In this document: in pieces, positions 37,070 to 45,569 of the stretch | Layout: every line of letters begins with the position of its first letter | How positions within the stretch are numbered: the stretch's first letter is position 1 | From: Palleronia abyssalis | GTDB lineage: Bacteria; Pseudomonadota; Alphaproteobacteria; Rhodobacterales; Rhodobacteraceae | Reading direction: 5' to 3' | Assembly (NCBI RefSeq): GCF_900302445.1 | Contig: NZ_ONZF01000004.1 | Span: forward strand, 124,001 to 188,000 | DNA: 64,000 nt | Made by a program: the position numbers and the translations under genes | Notes under the pieces: generated by a model | Database searches by the model: none | What the model was told of the DNA's origin: nothing | The model's input: only the letters and a program-made list of their open reading frames with translations

Positions 37070-38640
37070 GCGCTCACGGGTTCCTTCCGGACCAGGACGG
37101 CGGCGTGCTTGTCGGCCTTGTCCAGAACCTCGACCTGTCCGAGCTGCTTGAGGTACGGGATCCCGCCCGACCCCTTGCGGATGTCCAAGACGATGCGCCC
37201 GTCCGGCGCCACCTGGTCGCGGAAGAAACCGCCATATGTCTCGGCCGGGTAATGATACCCACACGAAATGAGCGAGATCGCCAGATCCACCTGCCCTGCC
37301 TCAGCCAGATCGCCGCCCTTGGCGGGATTGATCGTGATGATCTTGCCGGGCGGCACGCCGTTGGCTTCGAGGAAGGCGCGCACCTTCGACAGGTCCGTAT
37401 AGGCCGCCCCCGTCTCGGCGAACGAGAAGTGCCGGTCGGGCGTGGATTCGATGTCGATCAGCACGAGGTCGCATTTATATCGCTGGTACAGAACCAGCGA
37501 GGCGAAGCCGTAGCCGCAGCCGATATCGGCGATGTGCGCGGGCGGGCGTTCGTCGGTGGCATCCAGGAACAGTTCCGTCTGTTCGCGCAGACGCTCGATC
37601 GCGCGGGTCAGGATCAGGTCGCGCTGCGTCTCGGCCAGCTCGCGGAGCGGGGCATCGTCCCCCTCCAGCCAGGCGCGGATCGCAGGGCCGGACCGCACGA
37701 CCTCGGACCGTTGCAGCACCAGATTGGCCACATCCGCCGTGGTCAGCATCGAAAAATCGACGGTCTCTGGCAGTTCGGCCCGGCGCTTGGATTTCGACGG
37801 CGGGCGGTACTTCATCAGGTGCGCGGTCTTGTCGAGGTCGATGCCGTGCCGGTCCAGCAGCATCCGCGCGTAGGAGCCCTTGTCGGGAACGCCGCCGCGC
37901 TTGGCGGCCATGTTGCGGAAGCGCCGGCCCCAGAAATGGATCGACAGCGTCTGGTCGGTGATCAGCGCCTCGGTCTGGTCGCGGCGATTGGCGTTCAGAA
38001 CCATGCCGGCGGTCTTGAAGGGCACCGGATAGATCACAGGGCCGGGCTGGGCGTGTTCGATCTCGCCCGTGTCGATCAACATGTGGGTCAGAAGATCGGG
38101 CCCCAGCACACCCCAGGGCAGTTCCGACACATGCACCCCCTGCCCCGTCGCCTTCGCCGCGCGAAGCTCGGCCTGCCGTTTTTCGGGCAGCCAGGGCGGG
38201 ATGGGAAAGGGGTCGTCGGCGAATTCGGTCATCTGGCGCAACGTGACCGACCCCTTGGGCAGGCGCAGCACGCCGTTGTTCACCTGTTCGACATTGTCCG
38301 AGATCCAGCCATAGAACGGCGCGTCGGGCGCGATCTCCCACGGGCGGACGCAATAGGCATCGCTGTCGGCCCAGATCATGTCCGTCTGGTGCATCAGGCG
38401 CAGGCGGAAGATGTCGGCGTGATAGGCCGGGCTGCCGGTGCGGGCATGGCGCAGGATCGTGTCGGCGGGCATGATCTCCGAGGCCGGGGCGACATGCACC
38501 CCTTCGGGCAGGCCGCCAACGTGGTCGTAGGTGAACACCGTCATCCGGTGGCCCGCATCGACGAAGCTTTTCAGGCAGAGCTGCTCCAGCCAGCTGACTT
38601 CGGGGCCGATCCAGAGCGTAGCGATTTCCGGCAGGGACAT
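37066..38640 (-). CDS. Bifunctional sugar-binding glycosyltransferase and SAM methyltransferase, 524 aa
   Basis: The N-terminal part (about 1-280) looks like a DXD-type glycosyltransferase (GT32-like): LWIGPEVSWLEQLCLKSF, YHADIFRLRLM and IWADSDAYCVRPW with D92/D94. The C-terminal part (about 360-524) is a class I methyltransferase with motif I HIADIGCGYGFASLVLY (369-385) and acidic motif II LVLIDIES. A fusion of this kind suggests addition of a sugar and methylation of a glycan. The ATG at 38640 has AAAGG about 11 bases upstream. The upstream glycosyltransferase gene ends 14 bp earlier, and the next gene overlaps by four bases: one operon. Confidence 0.75.
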   Translation of the reverse strand: MSLPEIATLWIGPEVSWLEQLCLKSFVDAGHRMTVFTYDHVGGLPEGVHVAPASEIMPADTILRHARTGSPAYHADIFRLRLMHQTDMIWADSDAYCVRPWEIAPDAPFYGWISDNVEQVNNGVLRLPKGSVTLRQMTEFADDPFPIPPWLPEKRQAELRAAKATGQGVHVSELPWGVLGPDLLTHMLIDTGEIEHAQPGPVIYPVPFKTAGMVLNANRRDQTEALITDQTLSIHFWGRRFRNMAAKRGGVPDKGSYARMLLDRHGIDLDKTAHLMKYRPPSKSKRRAELPETVDFSMLTTADVANLVLQRSEVVRSGPAIRAWLEGDDAPLRELAETQRDLILTRAIERLREQTELFLDATDERPPAHIADIGCGYGFASLVLYQRYKCDLVLIDIESTPDRHFSFAETGAAYTDLSKVRAFLEANGVPPGKIITINPAKGGDLAEAGQVDLAISLISCGYHYPAETYGGFFRDQVAPDGRIVLDIRKGSGGIPYLKQLGQVEVLDKADKHAAVLVRKEPVSA

Positions 38641-38654
38641 GGCGCAGGGACCTT

Positions 38655-40898
38655 TCAGGTCTCGATCTTGTTCTGACCGAGGGTGAAGTAGAACTCGGGG
38701 TCTTCGCACATCAACAACACGTTTTCCGGCAACACATCGGGCCCCATTGCGAAGACCGACCGCCCGAAATGCTTCAGTTTGCGGCTGAGCGCACGCATCC
38801 GCTCTCCCGTGATCTCCTCATGGAAGCGGGCATAGTTTTCCGTCACGCGCAGGGCGTCGATCTTGGCACGGTGTGCGGCGACGCAGGCGTGATGCTGGGC
38901 GGCCAGGCGCTGATCGGCCATCAAGGCGTCAACCTCGACCTGAAGGGCCGGAACCATGCGCCGGATCGAGTCGTCCCGTTCCGCATTGTGGTTCATGCGG
39001 AACCAGTAGTTCATCCCCTGATCCCGATCGACGTGGTTCACCCGGCCGCGGTCGCGCTTGACCAGGAAACTCTCGGCCGAGCGGCAGGCATAGTGGTTCA
39101 GCGACACCAGATCGTAACCGTATGTCCGCGAGGTCGACCGCCAGGCGGTGCGATACTGATCGCGCGGCATCTGCTTGCCCGACCCGTTCACCCAGTTGAT
39201 GTCGCCCACGAATTGCGGATGCATCCCGTTCGGGCGGTGAACGCCCAGCTTCTTGAAGAAGCCCGCGTTCATGAACAGCGTCTTGAAGCCCCAGGCGTGG
39301 TGCGGGTTGCGGATGAATTCCGGGGCGCACAGGTCGAACTGATCGATGATGAACCGGTCCTCGTACCGGTCGACGTCCGAATTGCCCATCAGCCGCCACG
39401 TCATCGAAATCAGGTTGGCGTCGGGCACCGCGTCGAAGAGATCCTCCAGCCGCCCCTCGCCCACATGGACGTTGATGAACTCGTCACAGTCCATCGTGAT
39501 CAGCCAGTCGGCGTCTTTCACGGTGTCCAGCTCGGCCGCCGCGAAGAAGGCCGCGTATTGCGGCTTCATCTCCAGCTCGGCATAGCGGCCGGTGCGGAAC
39601 GGGTTGTCGTAATGCTCGACGATGCCCTTCTCGGCCAGGATGTCGAGCATTTCCGTGGTGCCGTCGGTGCAGTCGTTGGTGAAGACGATGAACTTATCGA
39701 CGCCCATCATCCGGTGATAGGCGATCCATTCCAGGATGAACGGCCCCTCGTTCTTCATGCAGGTGACGACCACGGTGCGCCGGCCTGTCCGCAGGTCGGG
39801 GCCGTCCTCGGGCACGGGCGGGCGCTTGGGATCGGCACCGAAGGCCCTTGCGACCAGATCGACCAGGGGGCGGTCCTCGATCAGGGTTGACTTGGGCACG
39901 ATCCGATTGATCCGGTCCGTGGGGTGGCGCACGCCGACGCAGCGGTAATAGACCGCGCCGGGCTGCTCCCCCTCCGGGCCGCCGGTGATGCGCACGAGGC
40001 GCCACATCGAATCCTCGGGCATCCGTTCGGGCGCCACGCACCAGCGCGGGTTCGAAAAATCGGCGTCGAAGCGCACGCAGGCATGATCCCCGAAGCCGAT
40101 GGTGTCCGCATCGTCCACGGACCATGGAAACGCCCGCCGTCCGACCAGCTGCACCCACCCGGTGGGCGAGGCCTGGGCCAGGTCGAACACCGGCGGATCG
40201 CTGGGCGCCAGCAGGTCCGACAGATCCAGATTCATCACCCCCAGCGCCTTCGCCAACCAGGTCAGGCGGATGAAATCGAAGATCCCCCGCTGCCCCAGGG
40301 GCGAGGTCCAGGGATCGGGTTCGGGCTGCACCATGTTGTCGCGACCCGGCGCGTCGGGGGAATAGTAGGGATCGCTTGCATTGCCCTGATCGGCCCGGCC
40401 GATGGGGACATCGAAGCGGACGATCATGACCCGCTCCAACCCCTCCGGCGGGTTTTCCGCCAGATGCGCCTCTAAGGCGCGGTCGCGCACGGGGCCACGG
40501 TCGACGATCAGCGCGGCCTGAAGCCCATGTTCCTCGACATGATAGGTCAACCAGTCCGAGACGATGTCGGGCCGTTCGCCGCACCGGATCACCAGCGCGG
40601 TGTTCAGCCCGGCAAATGCGTCAAGGCGGGCGTCCAGCGGCCGGGTGTATTGCGCCTCGCCCGCGACCGGCAGGCGCACGCGACCTTCGGTCCATTCGAC
40701 CTGCCCGGTGATGTAGCAGCCGCCCCCGACGAGGGTCTTGAACCGATCGACCTCGAACCCATCGACATTCGTGACGGCATTCTCGGGGAAATCGGTCTCG
40801 AAAAAACAGGCAACACGGCCGTCGGGTTGCTTGACGGCGGCCAGAAGCCTGCCGCGGCGCACGTCCTGCGTGACAATCTGCGTGAAGGAAAGATCCAA
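38655..40898 (-). CDS. Tandem-domain glycosyltransferase (GT2/GT92-like), 747 aa
   Basis: The C-terminal half (about 375-700) is a GT-A glycosyltransferase homologous to the 343-aa enzyme at 32368-33399: VVTCMKNEGPFILEWIAYH, FTNDCTDGT, TMDCDEFINV (D470, D472), GVHRPNGMHP, LNHYACRSAESF. The N-terminal half (about 95-330) looks like a decayed copy of the same layout (GERPDIVSDWLTYHVEEHG, RLTWLAKALGVMNLDLSD) without a clear DxD. The start is TTG at 40898 with GGA seven bases upstream; no ATG or GTG is in frame. It is the first gene of a three-gene minus-strand operon. Confidence 0.8.
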   Translation of the reverse strand: MDLSFTQIVTQDVRRGRLLAAVKQPDGRVACFFETDFPENAVTNVDGFEVDRFKTLVGGGCYITGQVEWTEGRVRLPVAGEAQYTRPLDARLDAFAGLNTALVIRCGERPDIVSDWLTYHVEEHGLQAALIVDRGPVRDRALEAHLAENPPEGLERVMIVRFDVPIGRADQGNASDPYYSPDAPGRDNMVQPEPDPWTSPLGQRGIFDFIRLTWLAKALGVMNLDLSDLLAPSDPPVFDLAQASPTGWVQLVGRRAFPWSVDDADTIGFGDHACVRFDADFSNPRWCVAPERMPEDSMWRLVRITGGPEGEQPGAVYYRCVGVRHPTDRINRIVPKSTLIEDRPLVDLVARAFGADPKRPPVPEDGPDLRTGRRTVVVTCMKNEGPFILEWIAYHRMMGVDKFIVFTNDCTDGTTEMLDILAEKGIVEHYDNPFRTGRYAELEMKPQYAAFFAAAELDTVKDADWLITMDCDEFINVHVGEGRLEDLFDAVPDANLISMTWRLMGNSDVDRYEDRFIIDQFDLCAPEFIRNPHHAWGFKTLFMNAGFFKKLGVHRPNGMHPQFVGDINWVNGSGKQMPRDQYRTAWRSTSRTYGYDLVSLNHYACRSAESFLVKRDRGRVNHVDRDQGMNYWFRMNHNAERDDSIRRMVPALQVEVDALMADQRLAAQHHACVAAHRAKIDALRVTENYARFHEEITGERMRALSRKLKHFGRSVFAMGPDVLPENVLLMCEDPEFYFTLGQNKIET

Positions 40899-41031
40899 GG
40901 CGTCATCCGCGTCTGGGGCGTTCGGTTCGCATATGGATACCCCTAAAATGTGACCCTTTCACGGCCAATCTTGCATTCCGACCCCGTTTCGTGCCCCAGA
41001 GGGGATCGATGCACCCCCGCCCGAGGTTCCG

Positions 41032-42072
41032 ATGAACACTCTGACCCTGCGCCGCCCCGACGACTGGCACCTGCACCTGCGCGACGGTGCGATGATGCGC
41101 GCCGTCCTGCCCGAGACGACCCGCCATTTTGCCCGTGCCATCGTCATGCCGAACCTCGTACCACCCGTGGTCACCGGGGCCGATGCCGCCGACTATCGCG
41201 ACCGGATCCTGGCGGCCAAGCCCTCGGGGTCGAAGTTCCGCCCGCTGATGACCCTGTACCTAACCGAGGAGACGCAGGTCCGCGACCTGCGCGCCGCGGC
41301 CGAGATCGGGCTGATCGCAGCGGTCAAGCTGTATCCCGCTGGCGCCACGACGAACTCGGGGTCTGGCGTCAAGGATTTCGCAAAGGTCCGCCGCGTGCTG
41401 GAAAACATGGCGCAGATCGGCCTGCCCCTGCTGGTCCATGGCGAGGTCGTGGACCCGGATGTCGACATCTTCGACCGCGAGGCGGTGTTCATCGACCGCA
41501 TCCTCGACCCGATCCGCCGTGACATCCCCGGCCTGCGCGTGGTGATGGAGCATGTGACGACCTCGGACGCCATCGCCTATGTGACCGAAGGCGGCCCCGA
41601 CCTGGCCGCGACGATCACCGCGCATCACCTCGTCATCAACCGCAACCACATCCTGTCTGGCGGCATCCGGCCCCATTACTACTGTTTGCCCGTCGCCAAG
41701 CGCGAAAGCCACCGCCGCGCGCTGGTCGATGCGGCCACGGGGGGCGATGCGTCGTTCTTCCTGGGCACCGACAGCGCGCCCCACACGGACGCGGCCAAGC
41801 TACAACCCTGCGGCTGCGCGGGCTGCTTCACCGCGCCAAACGCGATGTCGATCTTGGCCGAGGTCTTCGACATGATGGGCGCGCTGGACCGGCTTGAAGG
41901 CTTCGCCTCGCTGAACGGCCCGGCCTTCTACCGCCTGCCGCCGAATGACGGGACGATCACGCTGGAAAAGGGCGACCCCGTGGCCTATCCCGACCATGTC
42001 GACACCGCAGACGGCCCCGTCACCGTGTTCGACCCCGGTATGCCGCTGCACTGGCGCGTCGCCGGGGACTGA
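41032..42072 (+). CDS. pyrC: Dihydroorotase PyrC, 346 aa
   Basis: PyrC closes carbamoyl-aspartate to dihydroorotate in pyrimidine synthesis. The zinc pair HLHLR (14-18), the carboxylated Lys region [14 protein letters not shown] near 103, HGEV near 138, MEHVTT near 175 and GTDSAPH near 247 are all in place. Length matches the class II (E. coli-like) enzyme. The start follows a divergent gap of about 130 bp after the glycosyltransferase operon. Confidence 0.97.
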   Translation: MNTLTLRRPDDWHLHLRDGAMMRAVLPETTRHFARAIVMPNLVPPVVTGADAADYRDRILAAKPSGSKFRPLMTLYLTEETQVRDLRAAAEIGLIAAVKLYPAGATTNSGSGVKDFAKVRRVLENMAQIGLPLLVHGEVVDPDVDIFDREAVFIDRILDPIRRDIPGLRVVMEHVTTSDAIAYVTEGGPDLAATITAHHLVINRNHILSGGIRPHYYCLPVAKRESHRRALVDAATGGDASFFLGTDSAPHTDAAKLQPCGCAGCFTAPNAMSILAEVFDMMGALDRLEGFASLNGPAFYRLPPNDGTITLEKGDPVAYPDHVDTADGPVTVFDPGMPLHWRVAGD

Positions 42073-42074
42073 CC

Positions 42075-42095
42075 GCCCCCTTTCCGTGCGGGGGC
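42075..42095 (+). terminator. Hairpin after pyrC
   Basis: Six-bp stem GCCCCC/GGGGGC with a 9-nt loop, 3 bp past the pyrC stop; no T tract. Confidence 0.35.
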
Positions 42096-42152
42096 AGCCG
42101 CCATATGGTGGGGCCATAATCGACCGGATCTAGATATTGGGGGCAGAGAGTG

Positions 42153-43913
42153 ATGCCACGCGACGAGATCACGCGCGCCTTTCTGGGGGTCGAGACCTCG
42201 CTGACCGGGCGCCGCTGGGTCGGACCCACGGCCGAGGACGACCGCCTGGCGGAAGCCATGTGCCAAGAGACGGGCCTGTCGGACCCGGTCGCACGCGTGC
42301 TGTGCCGCGCCGGCGTGACGTCGCCGCAGGCGGCAGGCTACCTCGCCCCCGCGATCCGCGACCTGTTGCCCGACCCGATGTCCCTGCGCGACATGGGCAC
42401 CGCGGCCGACCGGCTGGCCCACGCGATAGCGCGACGTCAGAGGGTCGCGATCTTCGGCGATTACGACGTGGACGGCGCGGCCTCTTCCGCGCTGTTGCAG
42501 GTCTGGCTGCGGGATCTGGGGATCGCCGCGACCGTCTATATCCCCGACCGCATCGACGAGGGCTATGGCCCCAATGACGAGGCGATGGCGGCCCTTGCGC
42601 GCGACCACGACCTGATCGTCTGCGTCGATTGCGGCACCCTCTCCCACGGGCCCATCGCGGCGGCCAAGGGCGCCGACGTGATCGTTCTGGACCACCACCT
42701 GGGGGCCGAGACGCTGCCCGACGCGGTGGCCGTGGTGAACCCCAACCGCCAGGATGAGAGCGGCGATCTGGGCCATCTTTGCGCCGCGTCCGTGGTGTTC
42801 CTGCTGCTGGTCGAGGTGAACCGCCGCCTGCGCGAGACGGGCATCAAGGGCCCGGACCTGATGGGGATGCTGGACCTGGTGGCGCTGGCGACCGTGGCCG
42901 ACGTGGCCCCCCTGATCGGCGTGAACCGCGCACTGGTGCGCCGGGGCCTCGACATCATGCGCAGGCGCGACCGTCCCGGCCTTGTCGCGCTGTCGGATGC
43001 CGCGCGTCTGGATGTGGCGCCCGCGGCCTATCATCTCGGCTATGTCCTTGGCCCCCGGATCAACGCGGGCGGCCGGGTGGGTCGCGCCGATCTGGGCGCG
43101 CGGCTTCTGGCGGCGACCGACCCGCACGAGGCCGCGTCGCTGGCCGAACGGCTGGAAGAGTTGAACGCCGAACGCCGCGAGGTCGAAGCCGGCGTGCGCG
43201 ACGCCGCGCTGGCCCAGGCCGAACAGCGCGGGCTCGACGGTCCATTGGTCTGGGCCGCGGGCGAAGGCTGGCACCCCGGCGTCGTCGGTATCGTCGCCGC
43301 CCGCCTGAAGGAGGCCACGGGACGCCCCGCCGTCGTCATCGGCACCGAGGGCGGAATCGGCAAGGGATCGGCCCGCTCGATCCCCGGCGTCGATCTGGGC
43401 GCCGCAATCCAGCGCGTCGCGCGCGAGGGGCTGCTGGTGAAGGGTGGCGGGCACAAGATGGCCGCGGGCCTGACGGTCGAGGCCGACCGGATCGAGGCGG
43501 CCATGGAGCGCCTCGCCGAACTTCTGGCCCGGCAGGGTGCCGGCGCGGGAGAGGCACGGGGCCTGACCCTCACCGGTCTTCTGATGCCTGGCGCCGCCAC
43601 TCCCGACCTCATCGAGGAGATCGAGCGTGCGGGCCCCTTCGGCGCCGGTGCCCCCGCCCCGCGCTTCGCCTTCGCCGACTGCCGCATCGCCAGCGTGCGC
43701 AAGGTGGGCGAAAGCCACCTGAAGGTCGCCTTCACCGACGGCATGGGCCCGCGCATCGACGCCATCGCCTTCGGCGCGTTCGACGGGCCGATGGGCCGGG
43801 CACTGGAAAACCACGGCGGCGCGCGCTTCCACCTCGCCGGGCGGCTCGAGATCAACCATTGGCAGGGCCACTCGCGCCCGCAGCTCAGGCTCGAGGACGC
43901 GGCCCCCGCGTGA
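42153..43913 (+). CDS. recJ: Single-stranded-DNA 5'-3' exonuclease RecJ, 586 aa
   Basis: RecJ degrades single-stranded DNA 5' to 3' in recombination and mismatch repair. DHH-family metal motifs are visible: AIFGDYDVDGAASS (near 95), IVCVDCG (near 152) and VLDHHLG (near 174). The DHHA1 segment has GRVGRADLGARLL and GKGSARSIPGVDLG, followed by GGGHKMAAGLT and a C-terminal OB-like domain. Length is typical. GTG at 42150 precedes ATG at 42153; the ATG is taken as start, with a purine-rich GGGGGCAGAGAG upstream. Confidence 0.96.
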   Translation: MPRDEITRAFLGVETSLTGRRWVGPTAEDDRLAEAMCQETGLSDPVARVLCRAGVTSPQAAGYLAPAIRDLLPDPMSLRDMGTAADRLAHAIARRQRVAIFGDYDVDGAASSALLQVWLRDLGIAATVYIPDRIDEGYGPNDEAMAALARDHDLIVCVDCGTLSHGPIAAAKGADVIVLDHHLGAETLPDAVAVVNPNRQDESGDLGHLCAASVVFLLLVEVNRRLRETGIKGPDLMGMLDLVALATVADVAPLIGVNRALVRRGLDIMRRRDRPGLVALSDAARLDVAPAAYHLGYVLGPRINAGGRVGRADLGARLLAATDPHEAASLAERLEELNAERREVEAGVRDAALAQAEQRGLDGPLVWAAGEGWHPGVVGIVAARLKEATGRPAVVIGTEGGIGKGSARSIPGVDLGAAIQRVAREGLLVKGGGHKMAAGLTVEADRIEAAMERLAELLARQGAGAGEARGLTLTGLLMPGAATPDLIEEIERAGPFGAGAPAPRFAFADCRIASVRKVGESHLKVAFTDGMGPRIDAIAFGAFDGPMGRALENHGGARFHLAGRLEINHWQGHSRPQLRLEDAAPA

Positions 43914-44223
43914 CCCGGCGCACGCCGCGTTCAGCCGATCTTCACCACCCCCGCGGCATATCCCCCCGGCGCGCACTTGGAAGAACAGCGAGACTTGGGG
44001 GGCCGTCCGGCCTGGCAATCGGACGTGACCCGATCACTGGTCTCACCGGTGAGATCGACGGCCGGGGGTAGCGCCCCGCCCATATCCCTCGCGCCCCACG
44101 GTGGCGCCACCGACTTCCCCCGAAACAGGACCCTTCGAGCCCCCGGCGCGGCCCCTTCGCGACCGGGCAAAAGACGTCGCGAAAAATCTTCCGCAGCCAT
44201 GTGATTTTGTCGCGAAATTCCTC
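43914..44223. other. Gene-free stretch between recJ and tRNA-Glu
   Basis: No coding sequence is supported here. The stretch holds copy B of the family-1 structured repeat and ends at the promoter of tRNA-Glu. The remaining bases (44093-44223) show no further signal I can name. Confidence 0.7.
43969..44092. repeat. Structured intergenic repeat, family 1, copy B
   Basis: This is the second copy of the element at 1273-1392, in the same orientation. GGCCGTC (44001-44007) can pair with GACGGCC (44057-44063), enclosing the palindrome TCTCACCGGTGAGA (44041-44054). An extra inner hairpin ATCGG/CCGAT is possible in this copy only. It lies 55 bp after recJ. Confidence 0.7.
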
Positions 44224-44251
44224 TTGCGGCCCCTGCCGAGTTTCCTTAGAC
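44224..44251 (+). promoter_or_regulatory. Promoter of tRNA-Glu
   Basis: TTGCGG (44224-44229), a 16-bp spacer and TTAGAC (44246-44251) fit a sigma-70-type promoter; the expected start lies about 13 bp before the tRNA. Confidence 0.45.
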
Positions 44252-44270
44252 ACCGCCCCACGCCAAGGCT

Positions 44271-44345
44271 GGCCCGTTCGTCTATCGGTTAGGACGCCAG
44301 GTTTTCAACCTGGAAAGAGGGGTTCGATTCCCCTACGGGCTGCCA
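44271..44345 (+). tRNA. tRNA-Glu (anticodon TTC), CCA encoded
   Basis: The acceptor stem GGCCCGT pairs with ACGGGCT (first pair G-U), the anticodon stem CCAGG/CCTGG encloses loop TTTTCAA with anticodon TTC, and the T arm is GGGG-TTCGATT-CCCC. The discriminator G is followed by an encoded CCA. It is convergent with cmk. Confidence 0.96.
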
Positions 44346-44514
44346 CTTTGGCAGGTTTCCACGCATTGAAATCTGGTTTCAGACCGCATCCGCGGGCTGT
44401 TGACGCGGTCCGTATTCTGGCGCGCTGCCGCACCGTATCGCGCCGCGACCGGGGATGCGGATTCCGTGAAGCGTTCCTGAGGGCAAATGCGGCGGCGTCA
44501 GACCGGGCGGGGTC

Positions 44515-45120
44515 TCAGCCGCGGGCCAGTGCGTCGTTCAGTATCTCCGCCGCGCGGGCGACGGCGGCGTCGATGTCCAGGTCGGTCGTGTCGATCTGGA
44601 CCGCGTCGTCGGCCGGGCGCAGGGGCGCATCGCTGCGGCCCATGTCGCGCGCGTCGCGGCGGTGGACGTCGGCCAGCACGTCCTCGAAACTGGTGCCGTC
44701 CTGCAATTCGGCGTGGCGGCGGCGGGCGCGCGTCTCGGGGGCTGCGGTGACGAACAGCTTCACCTCGGCCTCGGGGCAGATCACCGTGCCGATATCGCGC
44801 CCATCCAGGACCGCACCCTCGCCCAGCCGGGCGAACCGGCGCTGGAAGGCGACCAGTGCATCGCGCACTTCGGCGATTGCAGCCACTTGGCTGGCGGCCT
44901 CGGCCACCTCGGCGCTGCGCAGCCCGGGCGCGTCCAGATCCTCGGGCACAAGTGCGCGTGCGGCTTCAACCGGCTGAGCGCCGTCCAGCATCTTTCGCCC
45001 CGTGGCGCGGTAGAGCAATCCGGTATCCAGGTACGAGAACCCGAACCGCTGCGCCAGCGCGCGCGAGATCGTGCCTTTGCCGGCCGCGGCGGGGCCGTCG
45101 ATGGCAACCGTGAAGGGCAT
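44515..45120 (-). CDS. cmk: Cytidylate kinase, 201 aa
   Basis: Cmk phosphorylates CMP and dCMP. The P-loop [12 protein letters not shown] (8-19), the DTGLLYRA substrate segment and the LDGRDIGTV and [14 protein letters not shown] lid motifs are visible. The length of about 200 aa is slightly short for the family. Its ATG overlaps the stop of the GFA-family gene, which sits between aroA and cmk; these two are adjacent in many proteobacteria. Confidence 0.95.
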   Translation of the reverse strand: MPFTVAIDGPAAAGKGTISRALAQRFGFSYLDTGLLYRATGRKMLDGAQPVEAARALVPEDLDAPGLRSAEVAEAASQVAAIAEVRDALVAFQRRFARLGEGAVLDGRDIGTVICPEAEVKLFVTAAPETRARRRHAELQDGTSFEDVLADVHRRDARDMGRSDAPLRPADDAVQIDTTDLDIDAAVARAAEILNDALARG

Positions 45121-45557
45121 CAGGCTTTCTGCGTCGTCATGTCGGAATCGGCGCCCGCGGCCTGCTTGGTGCTGTCCGCGATCTCGTAATAGTCACCCTT
45201 GCTGGCGCAGAAGATATGCCCCTGCGTCGTCAGCCCCGTCGGCCCGTCCAGCGTACCGGCGAAGATCGACAGGCGCGCGCCGCCGCCGTCCCAGAACAGG
45301 TTCGAGCCGCAGATCGGACAAAAGCCCCGTCGCGCGGCGTCCGAAGACTGGTACCAGCGCACCTCCCCCTCGACCTCGATATCCTCGCGCAGGGCCGAGG
45401 TCGCGGCGGAGAAGTGGCCCGACGTCCTGCGGCATTGGGTGCAGTGGCACGCCACCACCGGCCGCAACCGTCCGGTCACACGATAGGAAACCTCGGAACA
45501 CAGGCAGCCCCCCGTGGTCGACAGATCGGCCGGGTCGGCCTCCAGAAAGTCGGTCAT
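45120..45557 (-). CDS. GFA-family (formaldehyde-activating enzyme-like) zinc protein, 145 aa
   Basis: Zinc-binding cysteines follow the GFA pattern: GGCLC (C18, C20), ACHCTQC (C37, C39, C42) with RRTSG, and [11 protein letters not shown] (C80, C83). The family includes glutathione-dependent formaldehyde-activating enzymes and centromere protein V-like proteins, but most members are uncharacterised. It is coupled to cmk (TGATG) and 12 bp from aroA, so it belongs to the aroA-cmk operon without an evident link to it. Confidence 0.9.
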   Translation of the reverse strand: MTDFLEADPADLSTTGGCLCSEVSYRVTGRLRPVVACHCTQCRRTSGHFSAATSALREDIEVEGEVRWYQSSDAARRGFCPICGSNLFWDGGGARLSIFAGTLDGPTGLTTQGHIFCASKGDYYEIADSTKQAAGADSDMTTQKA

Positions 45558-45569
45558 ATCATGTCCCTG

